A DNA stretch of 64,000 nucleotides from AP-15 sp035538335 (GCA_035538335.1 DATLKN010000006.1:156789-220788); one strand, 5' to 3'; shown: positions 42,823 to 50,933, numbered from the stretch's first letter. Notes: generated by a model from the letters alone, not told the origin. Made by a program: numbers and translations.

Positions 42823-43831
42823 CGCCGGCCGGCGATCGCTGCTCGCCGTCCTTATCTGTCTCGTCCTATCCGTTGCGCTTCCGGCATGGTCCGCCGTCGC
42901 GCCGCCGAAACCGGCCGGCGCGCCGAGCCTGGAGGAGCGGCTCGGCACCATCGCCCAAAGCCTTTATGCCGCAGCCGAGCGCCGCATCCTTGCGCCCGCC
43001 CGCCGGGAAGCCGGCGCGGTTTATCGGCGCGTCGCGGACGAGCTGCGGCCAGCTGCCGAGCGTCTGTCGAGCGCTGCCGGCAACGCGCGGCGGACGCTTG
43101 CAGAATGGTTCGGGCGGCAGTTGGCGCGCCCGGCCACGAGCAAACCGGCGGGGCCGGCCATCGCCACCGCGGCCCTGCCGCAACCCGATCTATTGCGGAA
43201 CATGAAGGGCGAGGATCCCTTCGAGCCGGTCAACCGGATCGTCTTCGACATGAACGCCAATCTGCGGCTCGCCGTGTTCGACCCGGTCGCCGGCTTCTAC
43301 CTCGCGCACACCACGTCGGCCGTGCAGGCGCGCATGCGCAATTTCTTCGCCAATCTGCACGAGCCGGTGACGGTTGTCGCGAGCGCGTTCGAAGGCCGGT
43401 TCGCCGACGCCGGCACCGCGGCGGCCCGCTTCGGTATCAATACGACGCTCGGCGTCGGCGGCCTGTTCGACCCGGCGGCGCGCTTCGGACTGACAGTAGA
43501 GAAGCGGAACCTCGAACAGGCCTTGTGCCTTTCCGGGCTGCCGGCGGGACCTTATCTGGTGCTGCCGATCCTCGGGCCGGCGACGGTGCGCGACGCGGCC
43601 GGCCGGTTGGCTACCCTCGTCGCTTATTTCGAGGTCATGGGAGTGTACGTCTACGTGCCCTATCGCTTGAGCGATCTCGCCCTGCAATACGCCGATCACC
43701 GGGATCGAATATCGTTCCTCGACTCTCTCTCGCGCGATCCCTACGTTGCGCAGCGCGCGCTCTATCTGACCGCACGCAACATGGCCTGCGGCGACCAGGC
43801 CGCACTCGACAGGCAATTTCTTACGAAGTGA
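42800..43831 (+). CDS. mlaA: MlaA/VacJ-family outer-membrane protein, atypical
   Basis: 343 aa. MlaA removes misplaced phospholipids from the outer leaflet. The C-terminal ~210 residues show the family: DPFEPVNRIVFDMN (139-152), RFGINTTLGVGGLFDPA, LPAGPYLVLPILGP and DPYVAQRALYLTARN. Two oddities: about 110 residues of helical, charged sequence separate the signal peptide from the domain, and the leader has no lipobox (the VLIC at 17-20 lacks a small residue before Cys), so lipidation is doubtful. ATG 42800 is inside the upstream gene; a TTG at 42776 is less likely. Confidence 0.85.
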   Translation: MPHAQPPSAGRRSLLAVLICLVLSVALPAWSAVAPPKPAGAPSLEERLGTIAQSLYAAAERRILAPARREAGAVYRRVADELRPAAERLSSAAGNARRTLAEWFGRQLARPATSKPAGPAIATAALPQPDLLRNMKGEDPFEPVNRIVFDMNANLRLAVFDPVAGFYLAHTTSAVQARMRNFFANLHEPVTVVASAFEGRFADAGTAAARFGINTTLGVGGLFDPAARFGLTVEKRNLEQALCLSGLPAGPYLVLPILGPATVRDAAGRLATLVAYFEVMGVYVYVPYRLSDLALQYADHRDRISFLDSLSRDPYVAQRALYLTARNMACGDQAALDRQFLTK

Positions 43832-43855
43832 TAGAGGGCGCAGCGCGCCGCAAAC

Positions 43856-44278
43856 TCAAATCCTCTTGAACCATTTTCGCGAGCCGAACAGCCAATGCGT
43901 CCGCCGGCCGTTCCAGCCGCGCTCCTGGACCATTTGCTTAACGCGCTTGCGGATCTCGGGCGTCGGGAGGATGCCGTTCGTCAGCTTGGCATAAACGGCG
44001 CAGACATCGTCGAACTCCTTCTGTCCGATCTTGCTGCGCTTGACGAGTTGTTCGAGCATCGTCGCCAGATGCTCCTCGGCCTGGCTGACGAGCGCGATCC
44101 GGCGATCCGCGGCGGCGCTCAACAATACGCCCGTCGCTTCGTCGAGATTCATGCCAAATCGCGTGATCCCTTCCTTAAGGACCTTCATCTCGTCGTCGCG
44201 CGTGATCAGCTTGCCGCTGATCGCATGGATGCGGACGAAATCCACAAATTGCTTTTTATCCTGCTCCCCCGCAGACAT
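43856..44278 (-). CDS. Unknown all-helical cytoplasmic protein
   Basis: 140 aa, no signal peptide, not recognised. The whole protein is predicted helical: FVDFVRIHAISGKLITRDDE, MKVLKEGITRFGMNLDEAT, VSQAEEHLATMLEQLVKRSKIG and IRKRVKQMVQERGW, ending GRRTHWLFGSRKWFKRI. The helical array with regularly placed acidic pairs recalls TerB/DUF533-type folds, but I cannot support a family. A GGAGCGGGGG site precedes the ATG. It is convergent with mlaA (24-base gap). Confidence 0.7.
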   Translation of the reverse strand: MSAGEQDKKQFVDFVRIHAISGKLITRDDEMKVLKEGITRFGMNLDEATGVLLSAAADRRIALVSQAEEHLATMLEQLVKRSKIGQKEFDDVCAVYAKLTNGILPTPEIRKRVKQMVQERGWNGRRTHWLFGSRKWFKRI

Positions 44279-44393
44279 CCCCCGCTCCGTATGCCTGTGC
44301 TCTACCGCCGCCATCGCCTGTCCGCCCCATCCCTGTCGAGCGCAGTCTAGTGGCTTCCGGGCGATCCGGCCATCGAAACCTGCGGGCCGGCCG

Positions 44394-45467
44394 TCAGCGG
44401 TCTCCGGCGGGCTCGCCGGTGTCGTGGACAAGCGCCACGCCGGGCGCGGAGCCGGGCGACCATCCGAGCCAGGCGGCGACGGTCGCGACGGCGGTGTGAG
44501 CGAGCACGCCCGCCCCTTCGAGCATCGCGACGACGGCGTCCTCGAGAGGCCCATACCATGGGCGCTCGCCGCTGGCGCGCGCCTCGCGCAGCATGATGCC
44601 GGCAATGGCTTCGGTGAGGCTCGGATCGGCATGCGCGTTGACCACCACGCCGAGTTCGGTGCAGGTGGTCTCATAGGAGCGCTCGCCCGCGAACCAGCCG
44701 GCACCGGGAACTTCGGTGCGCTGGCGCTTATAGGGCAGCTTGCCGCGCACCGCGGCGAGCGCGATCTGTTCCGAGGCGAACGGCACCAGCGTTATGCTGC
44801 CGCGCTCGCGCAAATCTTCGAGCTCGCTGTCGATGTAGGGCGGGGTAACAAAGCGCAGCGCCGCATCGGTGGCGCCATTGACGACGCGTTCGAGAGCGAG
44901 CGAGCCGCCGCGATGCTCGAGTTCGAGGTTACCGAGAGCGGCGTCGAGCCGCCGCAACTCCGCATAGCTCGCCGCAACAGCCCCGGCCACCGGGCCGATG
45001 TCGAGGCTGCGGCGGCGATCGGCGCGCCGCCCGACGAGATCCTCAAAGCCCCGGATCGGGCCGCCCCGGCGCACGATAGCGACGAGGCAGGCCGGGACAT
45101 AGCCGTAGAATTCGAGCATGCCGCCGCTCTTCGGGTGTTCGCGGCGGTAGCGCAAATAAAAATCGCGCTCGGCGAGGCCGATGTCGCCAGGCCGTGCGGC
45201 AACCCGCTGCATGACCGCGCGCTCGCTGTCGGCAGCGGCCAGCGGAAAATAGAACGCGGCGGCAAGCTGGTGCCGAAAATTCGCCGACAGCGCAGCGAGC
45301 GCGCCCGCCTGGCCGGCGCTCACATAGATCGCGCCGCCTGCCGCGACGGCGCCGGGCGCGCCCGCCCAGAGGATCGCCAAGGCCGCAGCGAAGCACAGCC
45401 GCAGAAGCGGGCGGGAGCGCCGAACAGCGCCGTTGCCGCCGGCTCCCGTCGCGGCGCGAAATCCCAT
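44394..45467 (-). CDS. Periplasmic binding-protein-like protein (type II fold)
   Basis: 357 aa with an Arg-rich leader and signal peptide ending VAAGG. Body features fit a two-lobe periplasmic-binding fold: VSAGQAGALAALSANFRHQL, AARPGDIGLAERDFYLRY, a hinge near RGGPIRGFEDLVGRRAD, and VNGATDAALRFVTPP plus TELGVVVNAHADPSLTEAI, which resembles TAXI-TRAP and PstS-like binding proteins. No transporter genes accompany it, so its ligand and partner are unknown. The ATG at 45465-45467 is chosen; a frame 28 residues longer (to 45551) lacks support. Confidence 0.75.
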   Translation of the reverse strand: MGFRAATGAGGNGAVRRSRPLLRLCFAAALAILWAGAPGAVAAGGAIYVSAGQAGALAALSANFRHQLAAAFYFPLAAADSERAVMQRVAARPGDIGLAERDFYLRYRREHPKSGGMLEFYGYVPACLVAIVRRGGPIRGFEDLVGRRADRRRSLDIGPVAGAVAASYAELRRLDAALGNLELEHRGGSLALERVVNGATDAALRFVTPPYIDSELEDLRERGSITLVPFASEQIALAAVRGKLPYKRQRTEVPGAGWFAGERSYETTCTELGVVVNAHADPSLTEAIAGIMLREARASGERPWYGPLEDAVVAMLEGAGVLAHTAVATVAAWLGWSPGSAPGVALVHDTGEPAGDR

Positions 45468-45673
45468 CCGATACCCTCTCGCGAATTTGCCCCATCTTAA
45501 TACGTCTCGACCGCCGATGTCATTGTTTCGGGAGGGCTGCGCCCCGCGCATCGGTTGAGCGGTTTCACCTAGATTTATCTCTCAGGGCGGCGCGCCCTGT
45601 GTTATGCTCGGCCGAGGATCACCTCCGCCGGCTTCTCGGCCGCGGCGCATTGGCATCGGAAGGGGGATTGGAA

Positions 45674-46000
45674 ATGCGAAAGCTATTGCTCGGCAGTGCG
45701 CTTGTCCTTTTGTTCCTGGTTCCTCTCGGAGCATCGGCACAGCCGGCCGCGGGTCCGAAGACCGCCGAAGTCGGCACCGCGAAGGTATTGGCGATCGGCA
45801 TCGGGGCGATCCTCGGCGCGGCGGCGGCGCAGGCGATCGTCGTCGGCGACGGCGTCGCCCTTGTCGGCGGGATCGCCGGCGGCGTCATCGCGGCCTGGTG
45901 GTATGGGGAAGCAGCCGAAGGCGCGAAGCCCGCCAGCCTGCGGCAATCGCTGTTCCGGCCCGACCCGCCGCGTGCCCAGCGCACCTCCATGGCGCTGTAG
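45674..46000 (+). CDS. Small exported glycine-zipper protein (subfamily A)
   Basis: 108 aa: signal peptide ending ASAQP, then KVLAIGIGAILGAAAAQAIV, GDGVALVGGIAGGVIAAWWY with the family signature, and a basic tail PDPPRAQRTSMAL. The signature helix is the clearest of the family. A hairpin (CAGGGCG-GCG-CGCCCTG, 45583-45599) and a TTGAGC lie upstream and may be promoter parts. It is followed after 70 bases by a Sel1-repeat gene, the same pairing as at 20271-21322. Confidence 0.85.
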   Translation: MRKLLLGSALVLLFLVPLGASAQPAAGPKTAEVGTAKVLAIGIGAILGAAAAQAIVVGDGVALVGGIAGGVIAAWWYGEAAEGAKPASLRQSLFRPDPPRAQRTSMAL

Positions 46001-46070
46001 GCCGTTCGAGTCCCGCAATACGTTCGCCCGCCCGGTCGGCGTCGGAGAGTCGGAACTGCCTGTCTATTCG

Positions 46071-46667
46071 ATGACGCATCTTATTGCGGCGTTGGTTTTA
46101 TTGCTCGCTACCGCAGCTGCCGCGCAGGCGGGCGACGAAAAGAATGCGGCGTCCTCGCGCCTGGCGCCGATCGAGGCGGCGATCGGGACGGCGGCCGAGC
46201 GGACTTGGGTGCCGATCGTGCGTGGCCTCGGCACGGCCGAGGCATTGATCGGCGACGCGTATTATTACGGGCATGGCGTGCCGCGCGACTATACGACCGC
46301 GGTGGGCTGGTACCGGCTCGCCGCGGCCAAGGACAATCCGCTCGCGGAAAGCACCCTCGGCGACATCTATTATTACGGGCGCGGCGTGCCGCAGGACTAC
46401 GTCGAAGCGGTGAAATGGTGGCGGCTCGCCGCCGCCCAGGGCGTCGCAGTCGCGCAGCTCAATCTTGGGGTCATGTATGCCAACGGCGACGGCGTCAAGC
46501 AGAACTATGTGAAGTCGCATTTCTACACCAACCTCGCCGCCGCCCGCCTGCCGCCCGGCCGGGATCGCGACATTGCCGTCAAAAACCGCGCGATCGTCGC
46601 GCGGCTGATGACCCCCGCACAGATTGCTGAGGCGCAGCGCATGGCGCGCGAATGGCACCCGCAGTGA
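46071..46667 (+). CDS. Sel1-repeat periplasmic protein, paralogue of 20642
   Basis: 198 aa with a short signal peptide (to AQAGD) and three Sel1 repeats: GDAYYYGHGVPRDYTTAVGW, GDIYYYGRGVPQDYVEAVKW, and AQLNLGVMYANGDGVKQNY. The C-terminal LPPGRDRDIAVK and MTPAQIAEAQRMAREW blocks match the protein at 20642. Repeats are more regular than in that copy. It lies between the glycine-zipper gene at 45674 and the Ala/Pro-rich gene. Confidence 0.88.
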   Translation: MTHLIAALVLLLATAAAAQAGDEKNAASSRLAPIEAAIGTAAERTWVPIVRGLGTAEALIGDAYYYGHGVPRDYTTAVGWYRLAAAKDNPLAESTLGDIYYYGRGVPQDYVEAVKWWRLAAAQGVAVAQLNLGVMYANGDGVKQNYVKSHFYTNLAAARLPPGRDRDIAVKNRAIVARLMTPAQIAEAQRMAREWHPQ

Positions 46668-46842
46668 CGCAACGCCGCCCGCCCTTACTTCGCCGCATCG
46701 CGCAAAAATCGTGATGACGGCGGTTGCATGTTGCGTTAGGTTAATCGGTGAAATCCACAGGCTGGCGCTCCGCCGCGCTTTTCTCGGGCCAGGCGCGAAT
46801 GTCTCGCCAAAAAACTCGTATTTGTCGCCCGCGCTGGGGGAA

Positions 46843-47664
46843 ATGATGCGCAGACTCCTCTGTGTTGCCGTCGTCGCTTTGATCGCCTTCATCCCGGTCG
46901 CGAGCCGGGCCCAGCAACCGGCGCCCCCGCCCCCGAGCGGCCTGACAGGGGGCGAGATCGTCGCTCTCGTGATCGTCGCCGCCGCTGCTGCCGGCGCGGC
47001 ATGGTATGCGCTTGCCGGCACCACCGCGGTCGCGGCGGGCGCTGGCGCCGCCCCGGCCGCCCTCGATGCAGCCGGCGCCGGCGCGCTCGGAGCCGGCGCG
47101 GGCGGTGGGGTTGCCGCCTTGGAAGCCGGCGCCGCCCCGGCAGCGGTTGGCGCGGCCACGCCGGCCGCCGCCGGCGCGCCGGCCGCTCTCGAACTCGCCG
47201 CCGCACCGGCTGCCGAAGCTGCCGCGGCGCCAGCCGCCGGCGCCGCAGTCCCGGCCGCGATCGGCGTCGCCGCCCTCGACCCGGCGCCCGCCGCCGGCAT
47301 GGCCGCAGCCGAACCCGCCGTCGCACCTGCGGCAGCCGGCGCTGCTCCCGCCGCCGCCGAGGCCGCTGTACCCGCTGCCGCCGAGCCTGCCGCCGCAGCC
47401 GGCGCCGCTCCGGCCGCTGCCGAAGCCGCGGCGCCTGCCGCTGCCGCCGAGCCCGCCGCCGCCGGTGCGGCAGGTGCTGCTCCCGCCGCCGAAGCGGCGA
47501 TGGCGGGCGGCGGCGCCGGTGGCGCTGCCGGCGGAATGCAAATGGCCGGCGGGGCCGGTGGCGCCGGTATGGGCGGCATGGGCCAGATGATGGCGCGGAT
47601 GGGGGCGATGACCGGCATGCCGGCCGCCGCCGCCGGCGGGGCAGCAGCCGCGCCAGCACCCTGA
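46843..47664 (+). CDS. Exported Ala/Pro-rich low-complexity protein with Met-rich end
   Basis: 273 aa. Signal peptide to RAQQ, then LTGGEIVALVIVAAAAAGAA, a hairpin-like start resembling the glycine-zipper family, and about 170 residues almost wholly A, P, E and G in units such as AAPAAAEAA. The end is Gly/Met-rich (GGMQMAGG, GMGGMGQMMARMGAMTGMP). DNA of the low-complexity part is imperfectly repetitive, so unit number may vary among strains. The Met tail resembles the copper-related Met clusters nearby. A second ATG (46846) fits the GGGGG site slightly better. Confidence 0.75.
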   Translation: MMRRLLCVAVVALIAFIPVASRAQQPAPPPPSGLTGGEIVALVIVAAAAAGAAWYALAGTTAVAAGAGAAPAALDAAGAGALGAGAGGGVAALEAGAAPAAVGAATPAAAGAPAALELAAAPAAEAAAAPAAGAAVPAAIGVAALDPAPAAGMAAAEPAVAPAAAGAAPAAAEAAVPAAAEPAAAAGAAPAAAEAAAPAAAAEPAAAGAAGAAPAAEAAMAGGGAGGAAGGMQMAGGAGGAGMGGMGQMMARMGAMTGMPAAAAGGAAAAPAP

Positions 47665-47700
47665 CGGACGGGAAGCAGCTCTCTGGCGGAGAGAAATCCG

Positions 47701-47994
47701 ATGCGCAAATGGGTGCTCGCCGTCGCTGTCGCGCTGATCGGAATTCTGCCCGCCGCGGCGCAGGCGGCGGAAACCGGCGCCCCGGCACAACAGACGACGC
47801 CGTATGAGCCGGGGTCCACCGGCTTCAACGGCGACAAGGCGCTGGTCATCGCGGCAGGGCTGGTGATCGGCGCCGCGCTCGGTTCCGTACTGACCTTTCG
47901 CGGCGCGACGATCGTCGGTGCCGTCGCCGGTGGCGTCATTGCCGGATATTGGTATGGCGACCGCTCCGACATCGCCCGCTTGCGGCCGCGCTAG
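47701..47994 (+). CDS. Small exported glycine-zipper protein (subfamily A)
   Basis: 97 aa: signal peptide ending AQAAE, a polar spacer (PYEPGSTGFNGD), then KALVIAAGLVIGAALGSVL and TIVGAVAGGVIAGYWYGD, ending IARLRPR. The second helix is nearly identical to that of 45674 and close to 38686 and 20271. It begins 36 bases after the Ala/Pro-rich gene and precedes 48058 by 63 bases, on the same strand. Function unknown. Confidence 0.85.
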   Translation: MRKWVLAVAVALIGILPAAAQAAETGAPAQQTTPYEPGSTGFNGDKALVIAAGLVIGAALGSVLTFRGATIVGAVAGGVIAGYWYGDRSDIARLRPR

Positions 47995-48057
47995 ATCGGG
48001 CGGCCGGCGTACGGAGCGGATCGCATCGATAGGGTTGCACGAGGCCGGGCGTCGGGC

Positions 48058-48465
48058 ATGCGGGCGCTTCTCGCCATGGCGCTGAGCCTCGCGCTCAGCT
48101 GTTCGCCCTACCCCGCCGCCGCCGCCGGCAAGCCGGCGGCCAATCAGGACAGCGGCCGCGCCGCCATTGCCGGGCTCGGCGTCGATCAGTTGGCGCTCGC
48201 CGCCATTGCCGGCGCGGGGATCGGCGCACTCGCCGCCGCGGTTTCGCGCAACGCCGTCGCCGGCGCGACCCTCGGCACGTTCACCGGCACACTGGCGGCG
48301 CTGTACGTCGCGCACCTTTTTGTCGAAGCCGTCGTCGTCGGCGGGGTCTATTATTTCTGGCCGTGGGAGGGCCCGCAAAAGAGTGGCGCCGCATCCGGTA
48401 AAGCCATCAGAGACGCCAAGCCGCCCTCCGCAACCCCCGGGCTGCGGCTCGCGATCGAGCGCTGA
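48058..48465 (+). CDS. Small exported helical-hairpin protein (subfamily B)
   Basis: 135 aa: signal peptide ending AAAGK, then LGVDQLALAAIAGAGIGALA and a second Gly/Ala helix running into LYVAHLFVEAVVVGGVYYFW, ending in a polar tail. The ALYxxHxxxE block matches the protein at 39467. The tryptophan after the hydrophobic stretch (YYFWPWEG) suggests an interfacial position. It converges on the multicopper oxidase gene, 18 bases away. Confidence 0.8.
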   Translation: MRALLAMALSLALSCSPYPAAAAGKPAANQDSGRAAIAGLGVDQLALAAIAGAGIGALAAAVSRNAVAGATLGTFTGTLAALYVAHLFVEAVVVGGVYYFWPWEGPQKSGAASGKAIRDAKPPSATPGLRLAIER

Positions 48466-48483
48466 GGCGCGCGGCCGCCGCCT

Positions 48484-50025
48484 TCACGCTCCCGCGTAGT
48501 CGACGGAGGTCATCATCCCGGCTTCCATGTGGTAGCCGTTGTGGCAGTGGAAGGCCCAGCGCCCGAAATTGTCGGCCTCGAACGCGAAAGTCACGGTATC
48601 CTTCGGCGGCACCATGACGGTGTCGCGGCGCGCCCCGTTGAAACGCCGGCCGTTGATCGCCACCACCTGGAACACGGTGCCGTGCAGGTGCATCGGATGC
48701 GACATGGCGGTGACGTTCTTTATAGCGATTTCGACGCGCTCGCCGAGCCCGACCATCAGTGGCTTGTTCTTGCCGTAGACCTCCCCGTTTATCGTCCAGA
48801 CGTATTTTTTCATGTCGCCCCCGAGCACCGCCTCGAGGGTGCGGTCAGCGCGGCGCGGCGGCAGGGGATCGGCCGGCCGCAGCTTTTGTTCCAGTTCGAG
48901 CCCGACAATCCCGGACTTTTTTGCGGCCTTGTCGCGAATGCGTCCGATCTTCGCGCCCTTGGTCGCCAGCACGATGCCGGTCTGCTCGACATCGCCCTCG
49001 CGCCGCGCCAGCACCGGAAAGGCGCCGCCGCCGGACGGCAGGCGCAGCCGTACGTCGAGCCGCTGCGCCATCGCCGCCGGAAAGACGCGGCCGCGCACGG
49101 GCACGATCGGGTGCCCGTCGACCGAGATCAACTCGCCCTCGAGCGCCCCCAGATCGATGAAGAAATTCGTCGAATCGGCGCCGTTGATCAGCCGCAGCCG
49201 CACCCGTCCGCCGGGCTCGACGGGCACCACTTCCGGATCGGCAAGGGTGCGCTCGTTGGCGAGGTAGGCGTCGAAATCGATGTCGTTGACGTCCATCTGG
49301 GCCATTCCCGGCATTCCCGCCATACCGCCAGTCGTGCCGGCCTTCGTCGAACTCATGTTCATCGAGCCCATATCCTTCGAGCTCGTGGAGCTCATGTTCA
49401 TCGAGCCCATGTTCATGCCGCCCATTGCCGCGCTCTTGGCGCCGCCGCCCGCCTTTCCCGCCTGCTCCCTCCCCTGCAGGCGCGCCAGGATTTCCATCGG
49501 GTCCTTGAAGGTGAAATCGTTCAGCATGACGACGACTTCCTGCTCGTCGCGCTTCACATCCTGCGGCGAGCGGATGATCAGCGGCGCCGACATCAGTTTT
49601 TGCGTCTGGTCGAGCCCGTCATGCGAATGCATCCAATAGGTGCCCGACTCGGTCAGGCGGAAATCGTAAACATAGGAGCCGCCGCCGCGGATCGGGGCCT
49701 GCGACAGCACCGGAACCCCGTCCTGCTGGCTCGGCGGCGTAAGGCCATGCCAATGGATGAGGGTCGACGCTTTCAGCCGGTTCTCGAGGCGAACGTAGAA
49801 GGGTTCGCCCTGGACAAAGGTGAAGCCGCGCTTGCCGGCCGCATCGAGCAGCGCATAGACCTTGGCGGCACGGCCATTGACCTCGATCGTTCGCGTCGTG
49901 ACGTCGAGCACCTTCGGAGCAGCCGCCAGCGCCCTTGTCGCGGCGAGTCCGAAGGCGCCGCCGCCGACGGCCGCACCGGCCGCCCCCTGCAATAGCCGCC
50001 GCCGCGAAATCGCCAATTCTGTCAT
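48484..50025 (-). CDS. Multicopper oxidase with Met-rich insert
   Basis: 513 aa periplasmic oxidase, probably Cu(I) to Cu(II). A twin-arginine signal (SRRRLLQGAAGAAVGG) exports it folded. Copper ligands are complete: HWHG at 91-94, MHSH at 132-135, HPMHLHG at 443-449 and the T1-site HCH (493-495), H499 and M504. Between domains 1 and 2 (residues 201-244) is a Met-rich insert with two near-copies of GSMNMSST, comparable to the Met-rich regions of CueO and CopA. The Met-rich protein gene lies 25 bases upstream. Confidence 0.94.
   Translation of the reverse strand: MTELAISRRRLLQGAAGAAVGGGAFGLAATRALAAAPKVLDVTTRTIEVNGRAAKVYALLDAAGKRGFTFVQGEPFYVRLENRLKASTLIHWHGLTPPSQQDGVPVLSQAPIRGGGSYVYDFRLTESGTYWMHSHDGLDQTQKLMSAPLIIRSPQDVKRDEQEVVVMLNDFTFKDPMEILARLQGREQAGKAGGGAKSAAMGGMNMGSMNMSSTSSKDMGSMNMSSTKAGTTGGMAGMPGMAQMDVNDIDFDAYLANERTLADPEVVPVEPGGRVRLRLINGADSTNFFIDLGALEGELISVDGHPIVPVRGRVFPAAMAQRLDVRLRLPSGGGAFPVLARREGDVEQTGIVLATKGAKIGRIRDKAAKKSGIVGLELEQKLRPADPLPPRRADRTLEAVLGGDMKKYVWTINGEVYGKNKPLMVGLGERVEIAIKNVTAMSHPMHLHGTVFQVVAINGRRFNGARRDTVMVPPKDTVTFAFEADNFGRWAFHCHNGYHMEAGMMTSVDYAGA
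49352..49410. repeat. Two 20-base direct repeats, period 39, in the multicopper oxidase insert
   Basis: CTCATGTTCATCGAGCCCAT occurs exactly at 49352-49371 and 49391-49410. It encodes MGSMNMS on the minus strand, so the Met-rich insert appears to have grown by a 13-codon tandem duplication. Confidence 0.85.
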
Positions 50026-50050
50026 TGGCTTTTTCCCTTTTTTCGAAGCG

Positions 50051-50554
50051 TCACTTGAAGCTGTCGATCAGCGCTCGCCAGCCCATCATCCCGGCGAAGC
50101 CGGCCGCCGTCGCGGCAACCCCGAAGCCGCAACCGACGCCGGCGGCGCTCAAGATGGCCGAGGCCGGCACCGGGCCGGCGGCAAAGGCTGTCGCGGCGCC
50201 GCCGATGAACAATCCGGCGGTGCAGGCGCCCGCCATCATCTCCATCAGCGTGTCGCCGGTCATCATCATCGCCATGCCGCCGCCCATGCCGCCAGGCATC
50301 GCATTTTGCGTCGGCGCCATCATCCCGGGCATGCCCGGCATCGCAGGCATTCCGGGCATGAATTGGACCGGGCGAAGCACAGCCCGCGCCGTGCCCGCGG
50401 CAACGCTCGACGGTGCGAGCGCGAGGGGCGCCGATTGCGCCCAAACCGGCAGGCTCCCCATCAGAAGCGCCCCGGCGAGCGCCGCACCGAGAATCCGTCG
50501 GGCATGCCGCTGGCTTCGGCAATCCCTGCCCGCGCCTTCACGGCTGCTCGTCAC
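50051..50554 (-). CDS. Met-rich exported protein with conserved two-cysteine hairpin, copy 2
   Basis: 167 aa from GTG 50552-50554, which has a GGGAGCGCAGGAC site; no upstream ATG in frame is supported. Signal peptide ending WAQS, then Met-rich repeats (QFMPGMPAMPGMPGMMA and GGMGGGMAMMMTGDTLMEMM) and the hairpin with C111 in AGACTAGLFIGGA and C142 in LSAAGVGCGFG. Matches to copy 1 at 39969 are strongest around the cysteines. It starts the unit with the multicopper oxidase, so a copper chaperone or storage role is likely but inferred. Confidence 0.85.
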   Translation of the reverse strand: MTSSREGAGRDCRSQRHARRILGAALAGALLMGSLPVWAQSAPLALAPSSVAAGTARAVLRPVQFMPGMPAMPGMPGMMAPTQNAMPGGMGGGMAMMMTGDTLMEMMAGACTAGLFIGGAATAFAAGPVPASAILSAAGVGCGFGVAATAAGFAGMMGWRALIDSFK

Positions 50555-50933
50555 GTCCTGCGCTCCCGGAAAGGTCCTGCCTCTGCCGATACCATGGCAC
50601 CGGGTCCGCTGCCAGTGGCAACTTGGCGCAGTATTCGGCGCCGGCCGGCTCGCGGCCGCGAGATTATGCGCTTGACGCCGATGTGCGATGCCGATCGCCG
50701 CAGCCTCCTCGAGAACCGCAGGCAAAGGCCCGCAGCGGAGTCGCAACCTCTGCCGCATCGAAGGCGGCGGGCTCGACATGCCGGTCGACCAGCGTAAAAG
50801 AGCGGCTTCGCCGGGCTGATCGCGGCATTTGCGGCGGAAACTGCCGGCGAAGTGATAATTGCCGACGGATCGGCTACACTTGCGAAACAAAAGAACGAGG
50901 ACGGGTCCGCCGGCGGACCCTCGGGGTGGTTTT
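50555..50933. other. Intergenic region between the Met-rich/oxidase unit and the 437-aa membrane protein
   Basis: 379 bases with divergent starts. An AT-richer patch (TGATAATTGCC, 50852-50862) and a perfect 18-base palindrome GGGTCCGCCGGCGGACCC at 50903-50920, followed 11 bases later by six T, stand out. No well-spaced promoter pair was found. The palindrome lies just upstream of the next gene and could be an RNA attenuator or binding site. Confidence 0.5.

Noticed and set aside
46098..47972. 624-codon minus-strand frame opposite the Ala/Pro-rich gene
   Set aside because: Mirror of the low-complexity DNA; no signal peptide or motif, and it crosses three plus-strand genes with good starts.
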